Assembly: GCF_010993745.1 (NCBI RefSeq)
Contig: NZ_WOTN01000001.1
Span: 1,305,235-1,369,234, forward strand
Direction: 5' to 3'
DNA: 64,000 bases
DNA from: Fodinicola acaciae
GTDB taxonomy: Bacteria > Actinomycetota > Actinomycetes > Mycobacteriales > HKI-0501
In this document: piece after piece, positions 16,799 to 25,534 of the stretch
How the letters are laid out: the number at the start of each line of letters is the position of its first letter
Position numbering within the stretch: position 1 is the stretch's first letter
Position numbers and translations under genes: made by a program
Notes under the pieces: model-generated
Seen by the model: only the letters and a program-made list of their open reading frames with translations
What the model was told of the DNA's origin: nothing
Database searches by the model: none

Positions 16799-17991
16799 CG
16801 GCGGTCGCGCGCAACACGCGGCCGGTGCGCGACGTGTTGCGCGCACGTGGCGTGCCGCGGCTGCTCGGCTCGGTCCTGCTCGGCCGGCTGCCCACCGGGA
16901 TGGCCGCGCTCGCGCTGGTTCTGTTGGCTCGTCACAAAGGCGCCGACTACACGCTGGCCGGCGCGCTCGGTGGAGCGTTCGCCATCGGCCAGGCGATCGG
17001 CGGTCCGGTGCTCGCGCGCCTGGTCGACCGTACGCGGCAGCCGCCGGTGGTCATCGGCTCGGCCGTCATCGCCTCGGTCGCCTTCGCCGCGCTCGGCCTG
17101 CTGGACATCCCGCATCTCGCCGTCGTCGCGATGCTGCTGGTGTTCGTCGCCGGCGCCGCGACTCCGCCGCTGGAGCCGTGCCTGCGTGCGCTGTGGAGCG
17201 CCGTCCTGCCGGATCAGAAGGCCGTCCACGCGGCGTACTCGCTCGACGCGGCCGCGCAGGAGGTCCTGTTCGTCGGTGGTCCGCTGGTCGTCGTCGGGTC
17301 CATCGCCGTCTTCGGTGGCGCCGGTGGCGTGTACGTGGCCGCCGTGGTCGGCCTGCTCGGCGCCGTCTGGTTCGCGACCGCCGGTCCGGCCCGGCACTGG
17401 CGGGGCACGCCAGGCGAGCGACACTGGGCCGGGCCACTGCGGTCCGGACAGCTGGTCCGGCTGCTGGTGGTCATTCTGTTCGCCGGCGGCACGGTCGGCA
17501 CGTTCACCGTCGCCATCACCGCGTACGCGGAACAGGCCGGCGCGCGCGACGCGGCCGGCTGGCTGGTCTCCGCGAACGGTCTCGGCGCGCTGATCGGCGG
17601 CCTCGCGTACACCACCGTCCCCGGCGGCCGCGACCAGTCGGCGAGGCTGCGGATCGTCGTCGGCCTGCTGGCGATCGGCTACGCGACGCTGCTGTTGGCG
17701 CCGAACATCTGGGCCAGCCTGCCGTTCGCGGTGCTCAGCGGACTGTTCCTGCCGCCGCTGCTGGCCTGCGCGTTCGTGCTGGTCGACAAGCTCGCGCCGG
17801 CCGGCACGGTGACCGAGGCGTTTGCCTGGATCGTCACCGCGTTCTCGGTCGGCTACGCGGCCGGCTCGGCGGTGGCCGGCGTGCTAGCCGACCGCGCCGG
17901 CGCGTACGCGGGTCTGGTCGCCGCCGTCGCGAGCGCGCTGGTCGCGATCGTCATCGCGGTGCCGCGGTTCGCGCCGCCTGACCAGCACTGA
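16771..17991 (+). CDS. MFS transporter
   Basis: A 406-residue, 12-helix major facilitator protein. The loop QAIGGPVLARLVDRTRQPP after TM2 is a degenerate motif A, and the two six-helix halves are joined around residue 200. TTG 16771 is the longest start; a TTG at 16786 is also possible. There is no Shine-Dalgarno sequence and a short leaderless ORF overlaps the start. The transported compound is unknown; the fold resembles drug or amino-acid exporters. It is not part of the sugar operon, which is terminated upstream. Confidence 0.85.
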   Translation: MGNSPLSVLTAVARNTRPVRDVLRARGVPRLLGSVLLGRLPTGMAALALVLLARHKGADYTLAGALGGAFAIGQAIGGPVLARLVDRTRQPPVVIGSAVIASVAFAALGLLDIPHLAVVAMLLVFVAGAATPPLEPCLRALWSAVLPDQKAVHAAYSLDAAAQEVLFVGGPLVVVGSIAVFGGAGGVYVAAVVGLLGAVWFATAGPARHWRGTPGERHWAGPLRSGQLVRLLVVILFAGGTVGTFTVAITAYAEQAGARDAAGWLVSANGLGALIGGLAYTTVPGGRDQSARLRIVVGLLAIGYATLLLAPNIWASLPFAVLSGLFLPPLLACAFVLVDKLAPAGTVTEAFAWIVTAFSVGYAAGSAVAGVLADRAGAYAGLVAAVASALVAIVIAVPRFAPPDQH

Positions 17992-18022
17992 GCTCCGGCT
18001 GGCCGGTGCTACGGTTGGACGC

Positions 18023-18079
18023 GTGACTGCCGGGTCGGCCCATGGCCATGACCGAGTGAGGCTCCCGGCCGCTGAGTGA
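18023..18079 (+). CDS. Possible leaderless 18-codon upstream ORF
   Basis: TACGGT (18010-18015) is followed by 7 nt and GTG 18023, which opens a frame encoding MTAGSAHGHDRVRLPAAE and stops at TGA 18077-18079. The esterase start is 72 nt further on with its own GAAGGGA. Either a small leaderless peptide or an accidental frame behind a real transcription start. Confidence 0.3.
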   Translation: MTAGSAHGHDRVRLPAAE

Positions 18080-18150
18080 GGCCGGCGGCTCGTGGACCGC
18101 CTCGTCGCTTCGATATGTCAGCCGTTCTTGTCGACTTGTCGAAGGGAAAC

Positions 18151-19032
18151 ATGGACATCACTCATCTCGACACCGGCGACGGTGACGATCTGCGAACGCA
18201 GCTCGGCGCGCTGTTCAGTGATCCGCCGATGCTCGATCCGGACGCCGATCCGGCGCCGGTCCTGGACACCGGCGGCGTTCCTGGCGACTGGCTCAGCGTC
18301 CGCGGCCAGTCAGCCGCCGACGGTGTGACGGTCTACCTGCACGGCGGCGGTTTCGCGCACAGCAACCGGTTGTGGGAACGCGTCATGGCCTACCGGTTGG
18401 CGCAGGCCACCGCGCGACCGGCGTTCCGCGTCGACTACCGGCTCGCGCCGGCACATCCGTTTCCGGCGGCCATCGAGGACGCCGTCACCGTCTACCGCGC
18501 GTTGCTTGACCAAGGCGTACCGGCCGAAGCGGTCATGTTCGCCGGCGAGTCGGCCGGCGCCACGCTGGTGCTGTCGACCCTGTTGGTGCTCAAGGAAAAC
18601 GGCGATCCGCAGCCAGGCCACGCGCTCGCTGTGTCACCGGTGACCGACTTCTCCGACCGCAGCGCCGCGGCGACGGCTGACGGCAGCAGCGACACCATCC
18701 GGCCGGGCACGATGGCGGCGGTCGGCAGCACCTACCTTGGCGGGGCGCGGCCGGACGAGGCCCCGCAGTCCCCCGCGTACGGCGATCTGGGTGGCCTCGC
18801 ACCGCTGACGCTCGCGGTCGGCACCGACGAGGTGCTGCTGGCGGACGTACGCCGTTTCGGCGAACTGGCGGCAGAAGCCGGCGTCCGGGTGAGCCTGGAC
18901 CTCTACCGGGACATGCCGCACGCCTTCAACGCCGCCGTCCTCTATCCGCCGGAGCGGCACCTGTCGGTCGCGACGACCTTCCTGGCGCGGGTGGGTCGGC
19001 TGTCGGACCCGGCTGGTAGGAAGAGCCGGTGA
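18151..19032 (+). CDS. HSL-family alpha/beta-hydrolase (esterase)
   Basis: A 293-residue carboxylesterase of the hormone-sensitive-lipase group. The oxyanion motif is HGGGF (about residue 66), the nucleophile serine is in GESAG, and the acid and histidine lie in GTDEVLL and DMPHAFN near the C terminus. ATG 18151 is supported by GAAGGGA at 18141-18147; an in-frame ATG at 18115 is possible. The stop overlaps the next gene by 4 bp, so it is coupled to the mycothiol-family enzyme. Confidence 0.9.
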   Translation: MDITHLDTGDGDDLRTQLGALFSDPPMLDPDADPAPVLDTGGVPGDWLSVRGQSAADGVTVYLHGGGFAHSNRLWERVMAYRLAQATARPAFRVDYRLAPAHPFPAAIEDAVTVYRALLDQGVPAEAVMFAGESAGATLVLSTLLVLKENGDPQPGHALAVSPVTDFSDRSAAATADGSSDTIRPGTMAAVGSTYLGGARPDEAPQSPAYGDLGGLAPLTLAVGTDEVLLADVRRFGELAAEAGVRVSLDLYRDMPHAFNAAVLYPPERHLSVATTFLARVGRLSDPAGRKSR

Positions 19033-19754
19033 CTGGATTCGACGACTGGATTGCTCAGCTGGCCGACCGATCAGCCGCGCTGCGGGCGGCGGTGACCGAC
19101 GAGACGCCGGCGGTGCCGGGTTGTCCGGCCTGGACCTCCGGCGACCTGGTCGCGCACCTCGGCGCCGTCCAGCTGTTCTGGGCCGCGGCGGTCGACAGCG
19201 ACGGCGAGCGACCGTCGGACGAGGCGCTCGGCGATCGCGAGGTGCGCGGCCAGCTGCTGGCATGGTCGGAGGAATGCACCGGCCGGCTGCTCGACGCGCT
19301 GCTGGCCGCCGAGCCGGATCAGCCGTGCTGGACGTGGTGGACCGGCTCCGGCGCGCCGGAGACGGTCGCGGCGGTCGCTCGCCACCAGGTGCAGGAGGCC
19401 GCGGTGCACGCGTACGACGCTCAGGACGCGGCGAAACGGCCGGAGCCGATCCCGGCCGAGATCGCCACCGACAGCATCGAGGAGTTCATCGCCGTCACGC
19501 TCGGTTCGTCGGGTCCGTGGCCACATCCTCCAGTGCGGCTCGCACTGCGCGCGACCGACGGGCCGGCCTGGCACCTCGACCTGAGCGAGAAGGGCGCGCG
19601 CCGCACCGACGCCACCGCCAGCGCCGCGACGCTGACCGGCTCGGCCAGCGACCTGTTGCTGGCCGTCTACAAGCGTGTGCCGCTGGACCGGCTGCAGGTC
19701 GCCGGCGACCGTAGGACCATCGAGGCACTCGTCGCCTGGCCCAACCTCGAATAG
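19029..19754 (+). CDS. Maleylpyruvate-isomerase-family mycothiol-dependent enzyme
   Basis: A 241-residue member of the MDMPI/DinB-like group: an N-terminal four-helix bundle with metal-binding histidines (DLVAHLGAVQLFW near residue 40 and RHQVQEAAVHAYDA near residue 125) and a C-terminal small domain. Members use mycothiol or act as metal-dependent transferases. It is co-translated with the esterase (GTGA overlap) and ends before a bidirectional hairpin. Substrate unknown. Confidence 0.85.
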   Translation: MTGFDDWIAQLADRSAALRAAVTDETPAVPGCPAWTSGDLVAHLGAVQLFWAAAVDSDGERPSDEALGDREVRGQLLAWSEECTGRLLDALLAAEPDQPCWTWWTGSGAPETVAAVARHQVQEAAVHAYDAQDAAKRPEPIPAEIATDSIEEFIAVTLGSSGPWPHPPVRLALRATDGPAWHLDLSEKGARRTDATASAATLTGSASDLLLAVYKRVPLDRLQVAGDRRTIEALVAWPNLE

Positions 19755-19755
19755 C

Positions 19756-19802
19756 CGCATGGCCACCATGCGTGCGTCCAACGCACGCATGGTGGCCATG
19801 CG
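19756..19802. terminator. Bidirectional hairpin terminator, 22-bp perfect stem
   Basis: Exact inverted repeats 19756-19777 and 19781-19802 with a CCA loop, between convergent genes ending at 19754 and 19808. Confidence 0.85.
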
Positions 19803-19807
19803 ACCAC

Positions 19808-20077
19808 TTAGGCGGGGACCTGGTGGATGCCGGGCGGGTCGGCGCAGTGCTCGGCCAGGGTGTCCAGCGGGATCTCCAGCGCTGTCGCCAGCGCGACGAC
19901 GGTGAAGAAGGCCGGCGTCGGTACGCGTCCGGTCTCGATCTTGCGCAGCGTCTCGGCCGAGATGCCGGCCATCGCGGCCACCTCCGGCATGCTGCGAGTG
20001 CCGCGAGCCTCCCGCAACAGCGCGCCGAGGCGCTCGCCGCGAGCGCGGTCCAGTGGGGTGAGCGGTGCGCGAACCAT
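19808..20077 (-). CDS. XRE-family transcriptional regulator
   Basis: An 89-residue Cro/C1-type repressor. The HTH spans about residues 25-70: MPEVAAMAGISAETLRKIE followed by PTPAFFTVVALATAL. There is no sensor domain. ATG 20077 is supported by TATTAT (20085-20090) 7 nt upstream, so the message is leaderless. The dyads ATACCGGTAT and GGTATACC beside the promoter and before map are likely operators. Confidence 0.9.
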   Translation of the reverse strand: MVRAPLTPLDRARGERLGALLREARGTRSMPEVAAMAGISAETLRKIETGRVPTPAFFTVVALATALEIPLDTLAEHCADPPGIHQVPA

Positions 20078-20084
20078 GAGCGTG

Positions 20085-20103
20085 ATAATAATACCGGTAT
20101 ACC
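20085..20103. promoter_or_regulatory. XRE leaderless promoter and overlapping dyads
   Basis: On the minus strand TATTAT (20085-20090) is 7 nt before ATG 20077. Palindromes ATACCGGTAT (20091-20100) and GGTATACC (20096-20103) overlap each other in the gap shared with map. Confidence 0.55.
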
Positions 20104-20129
20104 TATTGGGTCCATGCTGGGGAGCAGAC

Positions 20130-20897
20130 GTGGTGGAACAGAAGTCCGAGGCCGAGATCGCCGCCATGCGTGAGGCCGGACGAGTGGTGGGTCGCGCGCT
20201 CGCGGCGTGCCGCGAAGCGGCCGCGGTTGGCACGTCGCTGAAGGAGCTCGACGACGTCGCGCACGCGGTGATCAAGGACGCCGGCGCCACCTCGCCGTTC
20301 CTGAACTACCGTCCGCGCTGGGCTCCGACGCCGTTCCCCGGCGTGATCTGCGCGTCGGTCAACGACGCAATCGTGCACGGCATTCCCAGCTCGTACCGGC
20401 TGTCCGAGGGTGACCTGCTCAGCGTCGACTGCGGCGCGACACTGGACGGCTGGACCGGCGATGCGGCCATCAGCTTCGTCGTCGGCGAGCCGAGACCGGG
20501 CGACGCCGAGCTGCTGGCCACCACCGAGCGCGGCCTGGCCGCCGGCATCGCGGCGGCGGTCGACGGCGGCCGGCTCGGTGACATCTCGGCGGCGGTCGGC
20601 GACCTCGGCCGGGCCGCCGGCTACGGGATTCCGCGTGACTTCGGCGGCCACGGCATCGGCCGCACCATGCACGAGGATCCGTTCGTCCCCAACGAGGGCC
20701 GCGCCGGCCGCGGGTTGCAGCTGCGCGTCGGGATGGCCTTCGCGATCGAGCCGATGTTCATCGCCGGCGGCGTGGACGAATACGTCACCGGACCCGACGG
20801 CTGGACGCTGCAGACCGTCGACGGCAGCCGCGCAGCGCATTTCGAGCACTCCGTCGCGATCACCGAGGACGGACCGCTCATCCTCACGCTGCCGTGA
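20130..20897 (+). CDS. map: Type I methionine aminopeptidase
   Basis: Removes the initiator methionine from nascent proteins. 255 residues. Metal ligands are visible in order: SVDCGATLDGWTGDAA (two aspartates), GGHGIGRTMHEDP (histidine), IEPMF (glutamate) and HFEHSVAITEDG (glutamate). GTG 20130 and GTG 20133 are both possible; GGGGAG at 20119-20124 suits either. An XRE regulator is divergent, so this is probably an accessory map copy under local control. It overlaps the following kinase gene by 4 bp. Confidence 0.95.
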   Translation: MVEQKSEAEIAAMREAGRVVGRALAACREAAAVGTSLKELDDVAHAVIKDAGATSPFLNYRPRWAPTPFPGVICASVNDAIVHGIPSSYRLSEGDLLSVDCGATLDGWTGDAAISFVVGEPRPGDAELLATTERGLAAGIAAAVDGGRLGDISAAVGDLGRAAGYGIPRDFGGHGIGRTMHEDPFVPNEGRAGRGLQLRVGMAFAIEPMFIAGGVDEYVTGPDGWTLQTVDGSRAAHFEHSVAITEDGPLILTLP

Positions 20898-21808
20898 CGC
20901 CGGAGGAGCTGGACCGCGTCGCCGCCGCTCTCGGCCGCGAGGTCACCGACACGTCCACGCTGGCCGGCGGTTTCTCCCACGAGACCTGCCTGGTCCGCTA
21001 CGCCGGCGGCCAAGTGGTCGCCCGCCTCGGCGGACCGGACCCCGCCATCGAGGCGGCGATCATGGCCGCCGGCAGCCGGTACGTACCGACGCCGCGCGTC
21101 CTGGACATCGTGGCCGCTACCGAGCGGACGCGTGCGGCGATGCTGCTGGAGTTCGTGTCCGGTGCGCCGCTGACCGACATGCTGACCAGCGAGAATCCGA
21201 GGGCACTCGGCCGAGAGGTCGGCCGGGTGGTGGCGGCGATCGGTACGGCTACCTTCGACCGTCCCGGTTTCTTCGCCGACGCCGCGCTGACGGTGGCCGA
21301 CCAGCCACCGTGGTCGGCACAGCTGGCGGACTTCGCGGCCTCAAGCATGAAAGCCACGCCGGACGAGCGGCTGGACCCGGCGAGCAAGGCGGCGTGGGCA
21401 GCTCTGTGCGCCGAGCACGCGCCGGCCCTGGCCGCCATCGACGACCAGCGCCGGCTCGTACACGCGGACATCAACCCGAAGAACATCCTGGTGTCTCCCG
21501 CCGCCGGCGGCTGGCGGGTCGACGCCGTGCTGGACTGGGAGTTCGGCTATGCCGGCTGTCCGTACGGCGACGCCGCCAACATGGTCCGCTTCGGCGCCGA
21601 CTACCCCGCCGGGTTCCTGGCCGGCTTCCGCGCCGGGTTCGCCGACCACCAGCCGTACGCGCTGCCGGAGGACTGGGCCTATCTCGGTCGCGTCCTGGAC
21701 ATGTTCGCGCTGAGCGACCTCTGTACGCGGCCGGTCGGCCATCCGGTCGCCGACCAGGTCGCCGGACTAGTCCGCGGGTGGCTGCGGAGCGGGGTCCCGC
21801 GCGACTAG
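20894..21808 (+). CDS. Aminoglycoside-phosphotransferase-fold kinase
   Basis: A 304-residue kinase-like phosphotransferase (APH/choline-kinase fold). The catalytic loop is HADINPKNIL (about residue 190) and the metal motif is LDWEFGYAG. The N-terminal nucleotide lobe is present but lacks an obvious glycine-rich loop, as usual for the group. GTG 20894 is coupled to map by GTGA. The substrate may be an antibiotic or a metabolite; resistance should not be assumed. The 3' end overlaps the convergent hydrolase by 42 bp. Confidence 0.85.
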   Translation: MTPEELDRVAAALGREVTDTSTLAGGFSHETCLVRYAGGQVVARLGGPDPAIEAAIMAAGSRYVPTPRVLDIVAATERTRAAMLLEFVSGAPLTDMLTSENPRALGREVGRVVAAIGTATFDRPGFFADAALTVADQPPWSAQLADFAASSMKATPDERLDPASKAAWAALCAEHAPALAAIDDQRRLVHADINPKNILVSPAAGGWRVDAVLDWEFGYAGCPYGDAANMVRFGADYPAGFLAGFRAGFADHQPYALPEDWAYLGRVLDMFALSDLCTRPVGHPVADQVAGLVRGWLRSGVPRD

Positions 21809-22657
21809 CTCGCGGATCGCCGCGGTGATCTCCTCCGGCGCCTCCTCGGCCATGAAGTGGCCGGCCTTGGTGGTCAGGTGCCGCAGGTCGGGCGACCAGC
21901 GCCGCCACAGCTGCGCGGCGTCGAAGCCGAGCGCGGCACCCCAGTCCTGCTGGATGACCGTGACCGGCATCCGCAGTGTGGCACCGGCGTCCAGGTCGGC
22001 CTGGTCCTGCTCGACGTCCACGGTGGCCGAGGCTCGGTAGTCGGCCACGATCGACGGCACGGCGGCCGCGCTGGCACGCAGGTATTCGGCGCGTACGTCC
22101 GCCGTGATGCCGGCGCCCCAGGCGTCCAGGAAGTAGCCGAAGAACGCGTCCGCGCTGTTGGCGATCATCTGCTCCGGCAGGCCGGCCGGCTGCGCCATCA
22201 GGTAGAGGTGGAAGCCGACGCTGGCCGACACGCCGTGCATGACCTGCCACATGTCCAGCGTCGGCAGTACGTCCAGGCAGGCCAGGTGACTGACCGCGGC
22301 CGGGTGGTCGAGTCCGGCGCGGAAGGCGACCAGCGCTCCTCGGTCGTGTCCGGCGAGCGCGAACCGCTCGTGACCGAGCTTCCCGCAGAGCGCGACGATG
22401 TCGGCGGCCATGGTGCGCTTGGAGTAGGTCTGCGGATCGGTGCCGGCCGGCTTGTCGCTCTCGCCGTATCCGCGCAGGTCAGGGCAGATGACGGTGTGCT
22501 CGGCGGCGAGCGCCGTCGCGACGTGCCGCCACATCAGGTGGGTCTGCGGGAAGCCGTGCAACAGCACGATCGGAGTCCCCGTGCCGCCGATGGCGGCATG
22601 CAGCGACACGCCGTCGGCGACCGGAACGTGCTGGTAGTCGAAGCCGGGGATGGTCAT
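21767..22657 (-). CDS. Alpha/beta-hydrolase, haloacetate-dehalogenase or epoxide-hydrolase type
   Basis: A 296-residue hydrolase with an aspartate nucleophile: GHDRG (about residue 109) replaces the GxSxG of esterases, as in fluoroacetate dehalogenases and some epoxide hydrolases. The oxyanion segment LLHGFPQTHLMWR is near residue 33 and the catalytic histidine lies in KAGHFMAEEAP. ATG 22657 is preferred; GTG 22678 would add seven residues. Divergent from a BTAD regulator 79 bp away. The substrate needs assay. Confidence 0.88.
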   Translation of the reverse strand: MTIPGFDYQHVPVADGVSLHAAIGGTGTPIVLLHGFPQTHLMWRHVATALAAEHTVICPDLRGYGESDKPAGTDPQTYSKRTMAADIVALCGKLGHERFALAGHDRGALVAFRAGLDHPAAVSHLACLDVLPTLDMWQVMHGVSASVGFHLYLMAQPAGLPEQMIANSADAFFGYFLDAWGAGITADVRAEYLRASAAAVPSIVADYRASATVDVEQDQADLDAGATLRMPVTVIQQDWGAALGFDAAQLWRRWSPDLRHLTTKAGHFMAEEAPEEITAAIRELVARDPAPQPPAD

Positions 22658-22724
22658 CTTGGTCTTTTCGGTGCTCACTCCGGCATCATGGCGCGGCCCA
22701 ATCAGCAACCGATCAGCGCGCCGG

Positions 22725-22730
22725 CACAAT
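22725..22730 (+). promoter_or_regulatory. Leaderless -10 of BTAD regulator
   Basis: CACAAT followed by 6 nt and GTG 22737. Confidence 0.45.
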
Positions 22731-22736
22731 GCTGGG

Positions 22737-24671
22737 GTGTTGTCGTTCCAGGTGCTGGGTCCGGTACGCGTCGTCGCGCCGGACGGCGTGGCGGTGGATC
22801 TGCGCGGTCCCCGCCACCGCGAGGTGCTGGCGCGGTTGCTGGCCGCCGACGACCGCGTTGTGCCGCTCGACCGCCTCATCGACGACCTCTGGGACGAGCC
22901 GCCGGCCAACGCCACCGGCGCGGTGCGTACGTTCGTCGCCGCGCTGCGCCGCGCACTCGAGCCGGACCGGCCGCCGCGTACGCCGTCACGCCTGCTGACC
23001 TCCGAAGGCACCGGCTATGCGCTCAGGGCTGGCCGCGACGCCGTCGACTCGCGCCGCTTCGAGGACGCCCTGTCGTCGGCTCGTACGGCCTCGCCGCGGT
23101 ACGCCGTCGACGCGGTGAACCTCGCGCTCGGCTGGTGGCGAGGCAGCGCCTACGCCGATTTCCCTGACGCGTATTGGGCCCGGGCTCAGCGACGGCGGCT
23201 CGATGAGCTCCGCCTCCAGGCAGCCGAGGTGCGTGCCGCGGCCCAGCTGGACCTCGGCGCCGCCGGACCCGCGATCGCCGACCTGGAGACGCTGGTCGCG
23301 GAGAGTCCGTGGCGCGAGGACGCGTGGCGTCTGCTGGCCGTCGCGCTTTATCGCGACAGCCGCCAAGGCGACGCGCTGGCCGCGCTGAAGCGAGCAAAGG
23401 ACCTGCTGGCCGGCCAGCTCGGCGTCGACGCCGGCGGCCGGCTCCGGCAGCTCGAGGTCGACCTGCTCAACCACGCCGCTCATCTGCAGACTGCGCAGCT
23501 GCACGGCGGTGACACGCACGCGGCGACGGCGCTGTACGAGCGGACGGTCACGCCGGGGTCGCGTACGCACCTGCGGTCGACCGTCGACCTGCTGCGGACG
23601 CTGGCCGTCACGAGCGGACCGAATCTGGTGGCGGCCAGGCAGGAGCGGCTGGCGGCGATCCTGGCGGCCGAGCGCACCGGCGACGCCGACCTGACCGCGC
23701 GGATCATCGGCGGCTTCGACGTGCCGGCGATCTGGAGTCGGTCCGACGACCCCGACCAGGCACGCCAGGTGGTCGCGGCCGCCGAACGTACGCTCACGGC
23801 CCTCGGACCCTCCGCCGCCGACTCGACCAGAGCGCGGCTGCTGGCGACCATCGCGGTCGAGAGCCGCGCCAACGCGGCGACGCGCGGCCTGGAGGCGGCC
23901 GAGGAGGCGGAGCAGCTGGCGCGGCGACTCGGCGATCCGGCGGTGCTCGCCTTCGCCCTCAACGGCCGCTTCATGCAGTCGTTCCGGCAGGCCGGGCAGG
24001 CGCTGGCCCGCGATGCGATCGGCGCCGAGATCGTCGAGCTGTCCGCACGCCACGGCCTCACGACGTACGAGATCCTCGGACACCTGATCCGGCTGCAGGC
24101 CCGGTCCGCGGCCGGCGACCTCGACGGCGCCGACGGCCACGCGACCGCCGCCGAGCGGTTGGCGCGGCACCACGAGGCGCCGCTGGTCACCGTGTTCACC
24201 GACTGGTTCCGGTGCATGAAGGCCGCGGCCACCGGCGAGGATCCGGTCGCGGTCGCACGCGCCTACCGCACAGCGGCCGAGCGGTTGCCGGAGACCGGCA
24301 TGCCGGGCTTCGCCGACGGCCTGCCGGCGCTCGCGCGGCTCAGCATCTGCCTGTTGCACAGCCGGCCAGCGCCGACGGATCCCGGCATCGGCTGGGGTGC
24401 GTACGCGCCGTGGTGCCGGCCGTTGGCGTTGGTCGCCAGCGGCCACCACGACCAGGCGCGGACGGCGCTCGCCTCGCTGCCAGCGCCGCCACCGGACCAC
24501 TTCCTGGAGGTCCGCTGGTGCCTGGCTGGCCACGCGGCGGTCGCGGTCGGCAACCGGCGGCTGGCCGCCGAGGCGTACGAGGCACTGCGGCCGGCCGCCG
24601 GCGAACTGCTCGGCGCCGGCAGCGGCGTACTCACCCTCGGTCGGGCCACCGACTGGCTGAAGCGGCTATGA
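22737..24671 (+). CDS. AfsR/SARP-type BTAD regulator with helical C terminus
   Basis: A 644-residue transcriptional activator-like protein. Residues 1-95 are an OmpR-type winged helix (VDLRGPRHREVLARLLAA). Residues 100-245 are the bacterial transcriptional activation domain (AAQLDLGAAGPAIADLETLV; REDAWRLLAVALYR). The remaining 400 residues are alpha-helical, TPR-like repeats without a NB-ARC ATPase. GTG 22737 is placed 6 nt after a -10 box. It is divergent from the dehalogenase-like gene and overlaps the convergent HTH gene by 6 bp. Target unknown. Confidence 0.88.
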   Translation: MLSFQVLGPVRVVAPDGVAVDLRGPRHREVLARLLAADDRVVPLDRLIDDLWDEPPANATGAVRTFVAALRRALEPDRPPRTPSRLLTSEGTGYALRAGRDAVDSRRFEDALSSARTASPRYAVDAVNLALGWWRGSAYADFPDAYWARAQRRRLDELRLQAAEVRAAAQLDLGAAGPAIADLETLVAESPWREDAWRLLAVALYRDSRQGDALAALKRAKDLLAGQLGVDAGGRLRQLEVDLLNHAAHLQTAQLHGGDTHAATALYERTVTPGSRTHLRSTVDLLRTLAVTSGPNLVAARQERLAAILAAERTGDADLTARIIGGFDVPAIWSRSDDPDQARQVVAAAERTLTALGPSAADSTRARLLATIAVESRANAATRGLEAAEEAEQLARRLGDPAVLAFALNGRFMQSFRQAGQALARDAIGAEIVELSARHGLTTYEILGHLIRLQARSAAGDLDGADGHATAAERLARHHEAPLVTVFTDWFRCMKAAATGEDPVAVARAYRTAAERLPETGMPGFADGLPALARLSICLLHSRPAPTDPGIGWGAYAPWCRPLALVASGHHDQARTALASLPAPPPDHFLEVRWCLAGHAAVAVGNRRLAAEAYEALRPAAGELLGAGSGVLTLGRATDWLKRL

Positions 24672-25418
24672 GACGTCGATGCCGAAGCTGTCGGAGAGGC
24701 CAGCGCGTCCGGCGTCGGTGACGAGTACGACGCGTGGACTCGGCGCGCGGCGCAGCCAGTCCAGCTCGAACAGCCGGTCGGCGAGCGCGGCGCCGAGCGC
24801 GCCGGCCAGGTGGTGGCGCTGCTCGCTCCAGTCCACGCAATAGCGCACCAGCGGCCGGCGTCGCGGGATGCGGTCGACGACGACGCCGAGGTCGGCCAGC
24901 CAGTCGCGGCCATGGCCCGTGACGCGGTAATCGACAGACTGTCCAGCGCTGGACAATCTGTCCAGACCCGCCACGTACGTCCCGTCGTGGCCGGCGAGCA
25001 CGCCTTCCGTCAGCATCGAGGTCATCAGGGCTACACCGAGCCGGCCGGCGATGTGGTCGTAGCAGGTGCGCGCCCGCCGCAGCGCGTTGGCGCGCGTGCC
25101 GGCGCGCAGCGAGCGGACCGGCAGCGGCGGCGAGATCCGCGCGAGCGCCTCCAGCACGTGCGCGACCTCGGGACCACTCAGCCGGTAGTAGCGGTGCCGG
25201 CCGTGCCGTTCGACCGTGATCAGACCTGCCTCCAGCAGCTTGGCCAGGTGACCGCTGACGGTCGCCGCGCTCACCCCGGCCTCGCTCGCCAGCACGCTGG
25301 CCGGCAGCGCGCGGCCGCTGGCCAGCGCGGACAGCACCTTCGTACGCGACTGGTCGCCGATCGCGGAGGCCGTCGCGGCGATGTCCGGCTCTCGGGCAGA
25401 TAGCGCTTGTTCCGCCAT
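24666..25418 (-). CDS. ArsR-like winged-helix regulator with C-terminal domain
   Basis: A 250-residue regulator. The N-terminal ArsR-type winged helix (about residues 5-85) contains VLASEAGVSAATVSGHLAKL and the wing ERHGRHRYYRL. A C-terminal domain of about 150 residues includes a cysteine-containing RARTCYDHIAGRLGV segment, a pattern seen in long ArsR-like actinobacterial regulators. ATG 25418 lies 6 nt after TACGGT, so it is leaderless. Divergent from a VOC protein; the two tandem dyads between them are probable binding sites. Confidence 0.85.
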   Translation of the reverse strand: MAEQALSAREPDIAATASAIGDQSRTKVLSALASGRALPASVLASEAGVSAATVSGHLAKLLEAGLITVERHGRHRYYRLSGPEVAHVLEALARISPPLPVRSLRAGTRANALRRARTCYDHIAGRLGVALMTSMLTEGVLAGHDGTYVAGLDRLSSAGQSVDYRVTGHGRDWLADLGVVVDRIPRRRPLVRYCVDWSEQRHHLAGALGAALADRLFELDWLRRAPSPRVVLVTDAGRAGLSDSFGIDVS

Positions 25419-25424
25419 TCTCCG

Positions 25425-25459
25425 ACCGTACGTCCAGGACACTTCGGCGGCCGCCGAAG
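25425..25459 (-). promoter_or_regulatory. Leaderless promoter of ArsR-like gene with 18-bp palindrome
   Basis: Minus-strand TACGGT (25425-25430) is 6 nt before ATG 25418. A gapless perfect palindrome of 18 bp, CTTCGGCGGCCGCCGAAG, occupies 25442-25459 over the -35 region. Confidence 0.5.
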
Positions 25460-25462
25460 CGG

Positions 25463-25504
25463 TTGCGAATTACTATCCACTGTGGATATTATCCATCACG
25501 GATA
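25463..25504 (+). promoter_or_regulatory. VOC-gene promoter under two tandem dyads
   Basis: TTGCGA (25463-25468), 18 bp, TATTAT (25487-25492). TATCCACTGTGGATA (25474-25488) is a perfect 15-bp dyad and TATCCATCACGGATA (25490-25504) a weaker copy 16 bp on. They cover the -10 and spacer, as expected for ArsR-type repression. Confidence 0.65.
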
Positions 25505-25534
25505 CCAACTACTGCGGTTATAAAGGAGCTCATC

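Noticed and set aside
15379-17424. 680-codon minus-strand frame over the sugar-binding protein and MFS genes
   Set aside because: Shadow of conserved plus-strand genes; sequence is low-complexity Arg/Val/Asp without motifs.
20894-21808. Calling the APH-fold kinase an antibiotic-resistance gene
   Set aside because: The fold covers many metabolite kinases; linkage to map gives no support for resistance.
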